Part shown: one piece after another, positions 15,838 through 23,852 of the stretch
Numbering within the stretch: position 1 is the first letter of the stretch
How the letters are laid out: each line of letters begins with the position of its first letter
Assembly (NCBI GenBank): GCA_002284615.2
Contig: MU069514.1
Coordinates: 122,555-146,451, forward strand
Direction: 5' to 3'
Source: Dunaliella salina
Taxonomy: Eukaryota > Chlorophyta > Chlorophyceae > Chlamydomonadales > Dunaliellaceae
DNA length: 23,897 nucleotides
The notes under the pieces: model-generated
What the model saw: the letters and a program-made list of their open reading frames with translations, nothing else
What the model was told of the DNA's origin: nothing
Databases searched by the model: none
Made by a program: the position numbers and the translations under genes

Positions 15838-16200
15838 CTGATCCAATATCAATGTTGTTGAATTAGAGCGCTCATGCTCAGCAGGCTGTTCAAAGTACAA
15901 ATCACTATGCAAGGGGGGCATGCCAAGTTTGTTCATCTTGCTTTCATGCGCAGCTGAGTGGATCGCGCGAGGGTCAAGCAGGGGCATGTCAGCCTTCTCT
16001 TTGTCTCCTCTTGGGTTTTGGCACTCAGAGATTAGGTTCCTGGGAAACCCTGTATACAAGTACAAATACAGGCTTGACAGCCTTCAGCTCCACTTCCATC
16101 GAACACTTCACTGCAAACAGCTCTGTACGCTTGAGGGACTTATGAACCAGGCTGATGCCTTTGCACTTGCTCCTCTTGTGGACAAGTGTGCTGTTCTTAA
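15838..16200 (-). pseudogene. Decayed coding sequence of unknown family, minus strand
   Basis: Minus-strand translation looks like protein in two adjoining frames. Upstream part: KRTELFAVKCSMEVELKAVK then PVFVLVYRVSQEPNL up to a TGA. Then, one frame over: NLISECQNPRGDKEKADMPL, LDPRAIHSAAHESKMNKLGM and PPLHSDLYFEQPAEHERSN, ending in a TAG near 15836. A single base change would join them. The opposite strand is open for 207 codons (15920-16543) but reads as Leu/Ser-rich shadow text. I do not recognise the family; a transposon protein or a lost host gene are both possible. Confidence 0.4.
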
Positions 16201-16248
16201 TTTCTTGCCTCTCTTGTGGACAAGTGTGCTGTTCTTAATTTCTTGCTT
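16173..16248. repeat. 38-bp tandem duplication
   Basis: CTCTTGTGGACAAGTGTGCT followed by GTTCTTAATTTCTTGC occurs twice, starting at 16173 and 16211. Confidence 0.97.
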
Positions 16249-16445
16249 TCGTCCCCTCAGTGTCTCTCAGTTTGGCTTCTCATTCTCGTGCCTTCTCTTT
16301 TTGGCTGCTCAGGTCATAGCAATTGTGACTTATGTCATGTGTAAGAGCTGCACAGTGTGTGCGGAATATGCTAAACATGGCCGAGATGGATGCGCAGTTA
16401 TTGTGCGCTGGTCAATAGAAGTTGTGATGGATGGCTTTTATGCTA

Positions 16446-16986
16446 AAGAAAGAAAAGAAAAGAAAAGCTACGCAGGCGGACAGGTTCAGCAACAGAGAGC
16501 AAGATGCTATATCGGAGAGAAGAGGGAAGGATACAAGGTGTAGAGGGAAGGATACAAGGCATTCTACACATTATGGATTGCAATGGTTTCCAATTGATTT
16601 AGAATCCAGTATGCTTCAACACTGCAAGGTCGGAGGGGAACAAAAATGGGGAGATTCACCAGGTTGGCTCTCATCAAAAAGGTCCTATTAAACCACCAGG
16701 CTGCCCTAGAGCTCGAACTTACCCTCATGGGTGGTGTAAGCCCCAAACCCCCCGGCCGAATGCGCTAGCATGAGATCTTGACTTGAAGCTACATATGAAA
16801 CTGACGCATCACGAGGCTTCACAAGGAGAAGAGATCCCATGCACACAGCAACAAAAGTCCCCACACAAATTGATAGGAAAGGAAGCACACTCGTTCCCGA
16901 AACTTGGTGTGTCGAAGCTCAAAGTGTCGGCACTGCAGAGGGCCCTTAAGACTGTTCCACAGGCTTCTTGACAGAAGTCAATAATA
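16446..16986. other. Repeat-like region, mostly unresolved
   Basis: It begins with a (GAAAA)n-GCTACGCAGGCGGA stretch resembling the antisense tail of LINE-A. GAGGGAAGGATACAAGG is repeated near 16522 and 16541. One + frame near 16650-16735 reads GRFTRLALIKKVLLNHQAAL, which looks like protein, but I cannot place it. Confidence 0.4.
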
Positions 16987-16994
16987 GCACCTGC

Positions 16995-17047
16995 TTTCTT
17001 CCCTTAATGCACGTGGCCTGTGGCTTGCATAGACTTCTCTTTTCTTT
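16995..17047 (+). mobile_element. LINE-B 3' end, 53-bp truncated insertion
   Basis: CTTCCCTTAATGCACGTGGC, CTGTGGCTTGCATAGACTT and a CTTTTC-type tail are flanked by direct GCACCTGC copies at 16987-16994 and 17048-17055. It matches the 3' ends at 17957-18015 and 20309-20367. This is extreme 5' truncation of a target-primed retroelement. Confidence 0.85.
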
Positions 17048-17804
17048 GCACCTGCATGCAATTTGCAGACTAACTGTATACTGCGCCATGTGTGCACTCC
17101 TAGGTAGTCAAACACGTCTTAGAGACTTCATGAATAATGTTGATGTCTAAGCATCAGTTCAATTCGTGTTCATGCCTGAAATGCTGTGCCTGAGCTTTGA
17201 GCACCGGTTTTTCTACTTTTTAAAAACAGAACCCCAATCACTTACACTACTGGAGTGGACATCCCCAGGACAGGGTCTTTGGAGCAAGGGTCCAATGAGC
17301 ACAAATCTGTATTCCAAAATCCTTACTGCTTACCCCCTCCTTTGCTGTACATTGGGAGCAATGCCCTCAACGACCCGCAACTATGCCACTGCCCCCTTCT
17401 GGATCAGCGAGGAAATTATCCTGCCCCGCCACCCTTGGAGACTTCAAATAATCGCTGTCTGGAACATTGCTGGCTGGTTTGCAACAACCAAGTTCTCAAT
17501 CCCAGGCTCCCGGAAATCGAGAATGGAAGATTTTTGGAAAAACTACCCTTTGACCAACAACAAACCCCTGGTGGTACAATCATACCATGCAGAGCGGACC
17601 GCCTCTTATCAGAACTGCAAAGTCAATCTGCATTGGGCTCCATCAGTACTGGGTTGAGGGATCACCAGGGAACACGGAGTGTCGTACTGCTCTTAAAAAA
17701 CAAAAGACCATGCCATCCAAAGATGATCCACCATCATTAACACAAGACATGCACTTTGCCTTCAGAGGGCATCTGGGAGGGGGTTTGCTGGGCGCGCGGC
17801 GGCG

Positions 17805-18015
17805 GCTGTAGATGGAAGAAGGAGAGTCCGAGCGCTCAAGGGCATGGCTAGCAATCCTCCAGATCTCCATTAGTTCTGTCTCTTGCTCTCTCCTTAGCTA
17901 GTTTTGACTAGTTTAGGCGGAGGGCCTCCTGGTGTGGCCTCTAACTTTTGTTAGGGGTTCTTCCCTTAATGCACGCGGCCTTTGGCTTGCATAGACTTTT
18001 CTTTTCTTTTTCTTT
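17805..18015 (+). mobile_element. LINE-B 3' end, about 210-bp insertion nested in LINE-A
   Basis: It ends GGGTTCTTCCCTTAATGCAC, GCGGCCTTTGGCTTGCATAG and ACTTTTCTTTTCTTTTTC, nearly identical to the copies at 16995 and 20299 but longer. It carries CTAGTTTAGGCGGAGGGCCT upstream. LINE-A linker text lies to its left and pre-RNase H text to its right. The left limit is estimated and no clear target duplication was seen. Confidence 0.75.
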
Positions 18016-18094
18016 CCTTACCCCTGAAAACACCATTCATAGCCAACAACTCCACTCACCACTCAAATCATCTAGGCCTAATCTGGTCAGTAGA

Positions 18095-18540
18095 GTCCAA
18101 AGCTGGAGAGAGTGGGCATACACGGATGGGAGCTGCCATATACACCAAAAATGACAGGTGGTAGGTGCAGGGGTTCACCACCCTGCCAGTGATAGCCCCG
18201 TTAATGTAAATCCAAATGGAACTGGAATCACCAGCACCATCATGAGGGCTGCAATAGCAGCTGCCATCCTCCAAGGCTACTGTTGCATTGCCACTGATAG
18301 CCTTAATTTACTGCGCCAGAAAACAATTGCTGTATCCAGAGATACACCGCCAGCATTTTCAAGGGCATATCCTTAAGATACTTGTACAGCTTGTGCGCGA
18401 TTCACCAACACCAATTCATTTCTACAAGGTTAAATCTCATGCTGGAATCGCCGGAAATGAATGCGCTGATGCCATTGCCAAACATCAGGCATTCAGGACG
18501 ACGACAAACCTGCAGACACCCCCCCCTCCCTGGGGTAAAT
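18095..18540 (+). pseudogene. RNase H domain of LINE-A (frameshifted)
   Basis: RNase HI landmarks are spread over frames: WREWAYTDGSCH (first Asp at 18125-18127), IATDSL (third acidic residue at 18296-18298), FYKVKSHAGIAGNECADAIA (the His and final Asp of the domain). The second acidic residue normally lies in RAEL. Here the text reads MRAAIAAAI, so the Glu appears lost. At least two frameshifts separate the blocks, so no active enzyme is made. Confidence 0.88.
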
Positions 18541-19089
18541 CTTAAGGCAATCCATTTCATGACTCCACCAGGCTTGCTTTTGAGGAAACTGCCCGCACGC
18601 ATGCAAGTGCATCAGGACGCACAAACTCACCTGCCCTAGAGCTAAATATTCATCCAACCTCCATGGTCCTCTGAGGACGCACATGCACTCAAAACATAGA
18701 CTTGGAAAGGCGATTTTATTACCCAAGTCTACTTTCCACTATCAATAAAAAGGTCAGTAATGCCTTTTGGACCCTGCCAACAATTCCTTCCAAAACGAAA
18801 TGGTACATCTCGAACTACTGCACAGGACCCTCTTCAACTAGTTGCATGCAGTACGCTTTGAATTTTCCACCTGCCTACCACAATGCCCCCTTTGTGGGGA
18901 ACTTGACAGTGCCCTTCACATTGTATCAAATGTAAATACTCCGCCATGTCAAGCATGGTAACCCAGCACCTCAACATTGCCAGCAGAATCTTCCTAAAAG
19001 GTGTCAGCAAAGGCCCTCTCGGGGCAGGCCTTGCCTCCATGGACACTGGCAGTGCAGATCGTCTTGCTTTCCAGGACCTCTAGATTCCC

Positions 19090-19389
19090 GTGCACTCAAC
19101 AAATAGAACCCTCCCTAAACAAGTTTTCTATTGTTGCTTCCCTGACAAACAAAGGCTCACTTCTAGCCACCCTGATGCAACATTAGTTGTTCCCATGAAA
19201 AGATTGCCAAGGATCAATTCCTGGTATTCATTGAGAAGTACAGGGGGGCGCAGGGAGAATAGGGAGCACTCAGCGCCAGCCACAGCCACTTCACCTACTT
19301 CCAAAGTCCACCACCCTAGTCAGCTTCTCCCACAACAGAGGCACATTCATCTTGTGGAAGTCAAATGCTGTGAAGACACCTTGCCCTGA
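19090..19389 (+). pseudogene. PD-(D/E)XK nuclease-like C-terminal region of LINE-A
   Basis: In one frame, HPDATLVV (Pro-Asp at 19171-19176) is followed about 60 residues later by HLVEVKCCEDT (Glu 19357-19359, Lys 19363-19365). That is the spacing and context of a PD-(D/E)XK restriction-like endonuclease: Asp, beta-strand, Glu-x-Lys. Downstream text LNQLQAFMQQHCDLC continues in the same frame after a TGA at 19386-19388. The location after RNase H matches dual-endonuclease LINEs. Confidence 0.6.
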
Positions 19390-19473
19390 ATCAGCTCCAG
19401 GCCTTCATGCAGCAGCACTGCGACTTGTGTTGCCACCTTTCAAGGGCCTCTGCTTGAGTCACCCTTCATACTA

Positions 19474-19833
19474 GAAAAAGAAAAGAAAAGAAAAACTGCA
19501 TAGGCAGAGAAACTCTCCCTACATCAATTAAGGAAGAGGAGACACATAGGCTCAAAAAAGAGCCGTGTGCCCCCTCCACCACAAGGTAGGAAAAAGAGAA
19601 TGCTAATGTGGATCTGGAGGGTTACTAGAAGCGCCTGGCTCTAGAACCTGGCTGTGGGAAGTATTCTTATTTTCAATAGCGCGGCGTGTGGTGACTAGTT
19701 TGTGGGCATATTGAACAGAATGGGCATGAAGTTGTTGAGCAACTTCGTGGCCTTTTGAGTGTTAGGGCCAAGCTCTTTAAGTGGCTCCAAAGTGTGAGGT
19801 GTGTAGATGAATGCATCCACACCTAACATAATA
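19474..19833 (-). mobile_element. Second LINE-A 3' end, inverted and nested in the first
   Basis: On the minus strand this reads IMLGVDAFIYTPHTLEPLKE, then ATKLLNN, HAHSVQYAHKLVTTRRAIEN and SSNPPDPH before a stop. The 3' UTR follows, with TTGATGTAGGGAGAGTTTCT and a CTTTTCTTTTC tail ending at 19474. The host LINE is cut after its VTLHT codons (ending at 19473) and resumes near YTELTLKQFK. The insert therefore carries the same C-terminal segment as its host in opposite orientation. It is less decayed than the host, so younger. Right limit within about 20 bp. Confidence 0.85.
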
Positions 19834-20137
19834 ATATGAATTTACACTGAGCTTACCCTGAAGCAATTCAAACACGCTCATTCTGTCCAGTATGCTTACA
19901 AACTTGTGAGCACCAGACGAGCTCCCGAGAAGACTCCTTTCCACTCTCATTGACAAGATCAGGCACGGGCTACTGCCAGTACCCCTTCTGATCCCCACTG
20001 TCTTCTCTCATTTCCTCATGGTGAAGGGGATATACGGTGCCTTGGCCCTCGATGTCCTCTTTTTTTTAACATTGACATGGAAAGTGTTTTCACTGCGTAA
20101 TTTTTCTTTTCTTTTCCTTTATTTCTTTTCACAGCAA

Positions 20138-20286
20138 CAAGTAAAAGTAGCCAATTCTGGATGCTAATCAGCGCGCATAAGGAAGAGCCAATACTTCGCA
20201 CGGAGACTAACAGCCATCCATCCAAGCCTGTCCTCCTATAAGCAGTTGCGCAACCCGTTCTGTTGTCCCCCTCTCCAGACCATTGT
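20138..20286. other. Spacer between LINE-A and the LINE-B tail, nothing recognised
   Basis: Short unique stretch, no supported feature. Confidence 0.4.
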
Positions 20287-20298
20287 TTTAATTGCTTG
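20287..20298 (+). repeat. Target-site duplication, left copy (LINE-B tail)
   Basis: TTTAATTGCTTG, identical to 20368-20379. Confidence 0.93.
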
Positions 20299-20367
20299 TT
20301 GCTTGGGGGTTCTTCCCTTAATGCACGCGGCCTTTGGCTTGCGTAGACTTTCTTTTCTTTTCTTTTC
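20299..20367 (+). mobile_element. LINE-B 3' end, 69-bp truncated insertion
   Basis: TTGCTTGGGGGTTCTTCCCT, TAATGCACGCGGCCTTTGGC, TTGCGTAGACT and three to four TTTTC units. Both sides are flanked by the same 12-bp TTTAATTGCTTG, an unambiguous target duplication that fixes the insertion exactly. Confidence 0.93.
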
Positions 20368-20379
20368 TTTAATTGCTTG
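20368..20379 (+). repeat. Target-site duplication, right copy (LINE-B tail)
   Basis: TTTAATTGCTTG, identical to 20287-20298. Confidence 0.93.
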
Positions 20380-20596
20380 AAAGGTTACTACTATTATTGG
20401 AATATTTGGTTGTTTGATCTGTCAGGTCTTTGAGAGTGGCAGTGGGCAGAATCTCTTTTAAACCGGGTGAGGTTGACCTCGCGTGGCCCATTCCGGGTCT
20501 GTGTGCGTCCGAATTGAAAGGAAGAAGCTTAGTTAGGGGCAAAGGTCACCCCGTTTAGAAGCCCATTTTAGAGTCATGTGAGGTGAAACCCAACAG

Positions 20597-20658
20597 ATTT
20601 TGAAGATTTTGCCGAGGCGGTGGCGGTTTGTTGCAAGCCTGAAGGTTATGTTCTGCAG
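20597..20658 (+). CDS. Gene 2, candidate exon a
   Basis: It reads FEDFAEAVAVCCKPEGYVLQ between CCCAACAG and CTGCAG|GTAAGC. The in-frame upstream stop (TGA at 20585-20587) fits an acceptor at 20596. Phase 0 exit joins VNMCSLGSG in the next exon. Confidence 0.55.
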
Positions 20659-23643
20659 GTAAGCCGAACTCACCTCACACAGGATTGCTTTTCGGAAGTT
20701 AATAATTAAATGGTTAACTTCCTCACTTCAAGCTTTCCTGAAGCCTTTTAAGTGAGCGACAGCTGAAATGTCCCGACCTTTATTTGTGGTTTTACCTGAT
20801 TTTATTTGGGTTTTTATCCTATGGCACGTTTCATATTGGATGAATGGCAACATGTAATTTTTACAAGACATCCATGCGATAGTGATTTAGCTGTGCAGGG
20901 GGCTTGGAGGAGAGGGAGCAATGAAGCTCAAAGTGAGGCCCCCATTTGTATTCATGAGGAGGGATGAGGAACATGCGCAAGTGCTCTTATTTATAAGGAC
21001 TTGGCATGCACACACCTACAGGTGAACATGTGCTCCTTGGGCTCCGGCCTGACGGTGGAGGAGAGCTTTGAGCTTTACTGTGGTGACGGGGAGCAGGTCC
21101 TGCAGTGGCTTGGCTACGCAGCATGCGCACGCCTAGCTTACATCAGAGGTGTGCATAGCTGGGCGATTGCTGCCTGGGGCCAAATGTTCCTTGGAAAAAA
21201 GACAGTGGGGCATGCAGGCGTGAGAATTGTTTCTATCCCTGGGCATCAAAGAGGATTCCATATTGGTGCATCAATTGGCATGCACACACCTAGGTGCATG
21301 GCCTGACTGGGCGAGCAAGAAGGTTGACTGGTCAACTGAAACTGGGAAGGGACTGTATTTCACTTTTTGAGGAGGTTGTAAAGCTTGATCAATTTCTTCG
21401 GAACGTAGCTTTGGAGTCCTTGAGGGGCGGAGCGGAAAGAGGATAGTGCAAGCAGGTTTCTGCATGTGCTCTGCTGCACCCCAAGCGCATTGCACTTGTT
21501 TCTTCTTAGTGCATTGAAGCTTTTCCCCTACTCTGCACAGGAGTTCCTTGACGATTGCCACATGTGATGAGAAATATAAGTTACTGTGTCAATAATGACA
21601 GCACTCAAGTTTCATGGGTATTCCTTTGTACAAGCGCATAAGTGATCATGCAAGCAGACTCCGCTGCCTGCATGCTCGAACCATAAAGTGTAAGGACGCA
21701 CCTGGGAGCGCTGTGGAGTCCCTTCAATAAGTAAAGCTGGACGTGCTTGTTTGCCCGAACGCTAATTGCCACTGCCACTCTGGCACTTACTTTATTGCAA
21801 CCTGTACCAAGACATAAATAAAAGATTTTTGGGAGCTTTGAGGAAGAGGCTGCGTAGTGTATGGTCGACTGATGATTTGGCAGGGCATGGTGAGTATCCC
21901 ACCAAATTGGCAAGACATCACGACTCGGTGGCACTCCTTCTGAGACTGATTTCTGCTTATAGCAAACCCTTCCATGTTCCTGGGCACCTTTACCTCCATT
22001 TGGGTAGACATGTGCAGAGAAACATTGCATGCTTCCAGTTGCACGCCCATAAATATCAAGTTGAAACTTCTCATTGGCAAGGATATGCACTTCAATGTGA
22101 TTTGTGTACTTCAGGACAATTGCAGGATGAAAAACATGTTATCTGTCTCTGCCCTTGCAACTTTTTGTGCTGTGTTAGAAGAAAGTATGGAAATCTCTTT
22201 GCTGCCTTTTTCGCACACAGAGTAGTGTTAGAGAATTTAGGCTTTTTGCTATTTTTGTGATGCTTGTTCTCAGGATGTATTTTTATTTCTCCAAACCAAA
22301 AAACTGAGACTTATTGTTTTACCTCCGAACTTACAGTTTTTTTTTTTTCCAACGCATCGAGCAGCCAAACTATCTGCCTGAAGGTTATGTTCCCTAATGT
22401 AATGTAATGTATAACTTATTGTGACATACAGGTGAAGTGTACGGGCGATACGTGCCACAGTCAGTGTGCAACAAAGATGGGCAAGCCCAAGATGTGGACA
22501 TTGTGCTGAATGAAATATTTTCGGATGGCGAGGACATCATGGTTGAGTTCTCAAACGGACCGCAGCCATACCGTGTCAGGTACGGCTTGCACCCTGAACA
22601 CTCACTTTTGTCCGCTTGCTTGCGAGGACTTCGGCATCTTTATGAAGCTAGTAACCGCGTCTCCAGTGAGCCAACCTGGCACTTGCTTTTCCGGGCAGAG
22701 TAAACTGTTTTTGCTGTTTTAGGTAGTTATTTTCTAGAAGAGGCTGTTTTCAGGGGGTTGACCCTGGGGTGGGGAGTGGGGGGGGAAGGATGAGATAAGC
22801 TTGATTTCTAGACTGAAACTAATGTGAGGTAAGGTTACATCGCTATATCCGCCTACGAGGGCAGTTGAGCGGAAACACAGACCTGAAAATAGACAAGTCT
22901 AAGAGAAAGCTTGTATATAGGAAAAAGGAATTGAATTTCCAGGATTGTCCAGAGGTTACACCTTCTCATTTTCTGGAACGCCTTTTCCATTTCCCAGGAC
23001 CACGTTACATGCAGCCAACATGGATAAAACAGATGATAAATATATGCACACATCTGGAGTAGGTCTCATTCTGACTTCCAGCCTGTCAAAAAGATGAGCA
23101 TCCTGTCCATGAGTGTTGCGCTTCAACACTACTTGCTGTCACACGCTCTTGCTTTTGGCAATGTGCACTGCAAAACACTCTTGCCTTTGGCAAAGTTCAC
23201 TGCAAAACGCTCTTGCCTTTGGCACAGTGCGCTGCAATGCGCTTTTGTCTTCAGCACTACATGCTGTAATACGCTCTTGCCTTTGGCATTGCGCAGTGCA
23301 GCACGCTTTTGGCTTGAGCATTGTGCGCTGCAGTATGCTTTTGTCTTCAGCACTACATGCTGTAATACGCTCTTGGCTTGAGCATTGCGCGCTGCAATAC
23401 GCTCTTACTTTTGGCACTGCACGCTGCAGGTGGGAAGGACGCCCTAGGACCCCTCCTTTCAGATGGGGCGATGAAGGCGAAATCCTTCCCCCACACAACA
23501 CCTGGCTGCTTGAGCTGGACTTAAAGGCTGAGGGCTTTGGGGCATTTTTTGACCCCGACATGATCCGTGCGGACCCCACAATTGTGGACACTGACCTAGG
23601 GAGAGTGAAGCAGCTGTTGATGGACTACGCAGGGGCCATGCAG
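20597..23643 (+). CDS. Unrecognised spliced gene, internal exons only
   Basis: Exons 20597-20658, 21022-21148, 22432-22579 and 23430-23643 join in phase (2 + 549 nt, 183 codons) and leave in phase 0 at a donor 254 bp from the window end, so more exons follow outside. Spliced text includes AEAVAVCCKPEGYVLQVNMC, GSGLTVEESFELYCGDGEQV, LQWLGYAACARLAYIRGEVY, GRYVPQSVCNKDGQAQDVDI, EDIMVEFSNGPQPYRVRWEG, RPRTPPFRWGDEGEILPPHN, TWLLELDLKAEGFGAFFDPD and GRVKQLLMDYAGAMQ. It is soluble-looking and acidic, with no membrane segment or catalytic motif I can name. The smooth reading across joints and consensus borders make it a convincing gene. I do not recognise the family. The first listed exon is the weakest, and the 5' end was not found. 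Confidence 0.72.
20659..21021. other. Gene 2 intron, no further features
   Basis: 363 bp, T-rich in parts, ending CACACCTACAG. Nothing else supported. Confidence 0.5.
21022..21148 (+). CDS. Gene 2, exon b
   Basis: It reads VNMCSLGSGLTVEESFELYC, GDGEQVLQWLGYAACARLAY and IR plus G completed by the next exon. The acceptor is CCTACAG and the donor AGAG|GTGTGC, a weaker donor than most here. Confidence 0.75.
21275..21295 (+). repeat. Duplicate of the exon b acceptor text
   Basis: TTGGCATGCACACACCTA is identical to 21001-21018, and both copies then run into AGGTG. The copy carries the same AG but is followed by unrelated text. Confidence 0.85.
21600..22262 (+). mobile_element. LINE C-terminal fragment with CCHC-type knuckle, inside gene 2 intron
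   Basis: An open frame (about 21766-22260, 164 codons) reads RFLGALRKRLRSVWSTDDLA, SVALLLRLISAYSKPFHVPG, FQLHAHKYQVETSHWQGYAL, QCDLCTSGQLQDEKHVICLC and RRKYGNLFAAFF. The pattern C-x2-C-x9-H-x3-C preceded by R/HxxxHxxxVETxxW is the usual C-terminus of many non-LTR retrotransposon polyproteins. The frame is intact but has no RT in front of it, so it is a truncated copy. It differs from LINE-A and LINE-B. The left limit is a guess. Confidence 0.75.
22376..22392 (+). repeat. 17-bp exact copy of gene 2 exon a text near the next acceptor
   Basis: GCCTGAAGGTTATGTTC equals 20637-20653 exactly. In the copy TGCAG is replaced by CCTAATG. It lies about 40 bp before the acceptor of exon c. Confidence 0.8.
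22432..22579 (+). CDS. Gene 2, exon c
   Basis: It reads (G)EVYGRYVPQSVCNKDGQAQ, DVDIVLNEIFSDGEDIMVEF and SNGPQPYRVR. The acceptor is GTGACATACAG and the donor TCAG|GTACGG, phase 2 exit. A longer open frame continues past the donor to 22703 but loses similarity in character. Confidence 0.78.
22580..23112. other. Gene 2 intron, 5' part, nothing recognised
   Basis: About 530 bp before the 32-bp array, with a G-run near 22780. No exon or element supported. Confidence 0.45.
23144..23429 (+). repeat. 32-bp tandem array, nine units, ending at a splice acceptor
   Basis: The CGCTCTTG-like anchor starts at 23144, 23176, 23208, 23240, 23272, 23304, 23336, 23368 and 23400, every step exactly 32 bp. A unit reads CGCTCTTGCCTTTGGCACTG then CGCGCTGCARTA. 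A second version, CTTTTGTCTTCAGCACTACA then TGCTGTAATA, occurs at 23240-23272 and 23336-23368, so longer blocks were also copied. The ninth unit ends in CACGCTGCAG, the acceptor of exon d. Confidence 0.95.
23430..23643 (+). CDS. Gene 2, exon d
   Basis: With AG from exon c it reads RWEGRPRTPPFRWGDEGEIL, PPHNTWLLELDLKAEGFGAF, FDPDMIRADPTIVDTDLGRV and KQLLMDYAGAMQ. The donor is CAG|GTGTGC. The frame stays open leftward through the 32-bp array, but the array is repetitive and the phase fit with exon c sets the start at 23430. Confidence 0.82.
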
Positions 23644-23848
23644 GTGTGCAGGATAGGATAGAATAGGATAGGGTATAGCTGCGAGTGAAGTTGCCTGTAA
23701 GGGCAGCTTAGCTGAAGCAAAAAGGTGTAACCAGACCGATCTTATGAACAAATGTTGACTGGAGATGGAAACAAGTCCTTTTACTGAGTTCAGAAGTGGC
23801 CATGCAGGTATGCATGGCTTGCGGGTATGCAGGGCATGCAGGCAAGCG

Positions 23849-23852
<4 letters not shown>
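23644..23852. other. Gene 2 intron start
   Basis: It begins with a short AGGATAGAATAGGATAGGG micro-repeat. GCCATGCAGGTATGCATGGC near 23800 echoes the exon d end (GCCATGCAGGTGTGCAGG). No other feature. Confidence 0.55.

Larger units (their letters stand above)
17225..20137 (+). mobile_element. LINE-A: decayed non-LTR retrotransposon with RNase H and PD-(D/E)XK region
   Basis: A 5'-truncated copy broken by frameshifts and two nested insertions. In order: a post-RT linker (17255-17800, e.g. NALNDPQLCHCPLLDQRGN and ENGRFLEKLPFDQQQTPGG), a LINE-B insertion (about 17805-18015), RNase H (about 18095-18540), a conserved block (KVSNAFWTLPTIPS at 18732-18776), a PD-(D/E)XK-like region (19165-19375), the C-terminus LKQFK-HAHSVQYAYKLVSTRR (about 19850-19915), and a 3' UTR with an AATTTTTCTTTTCTTTTCC tail near 20100-20137. 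RNase H plus a C-terminal restriction-like nuclease in one LINE is the hallmark of Dualen/RandI-type elements of green algae. The RT itself is not in this window. Confidence 0.8.

Noticed and set aside
15920..16543. 207-codon open frame on the + strand
   Set aside because: Leu/Ser-rich without recognisable motifs, contains a 38-bp tandem duplication, and lies opposite more protein-like minus-strand text.
21605..22090. 161-codon minus frame
   Set aside because: Antisense shadow of the LINE fragment with the C-x2-C-x9-H-x3-C motif on the + strand.
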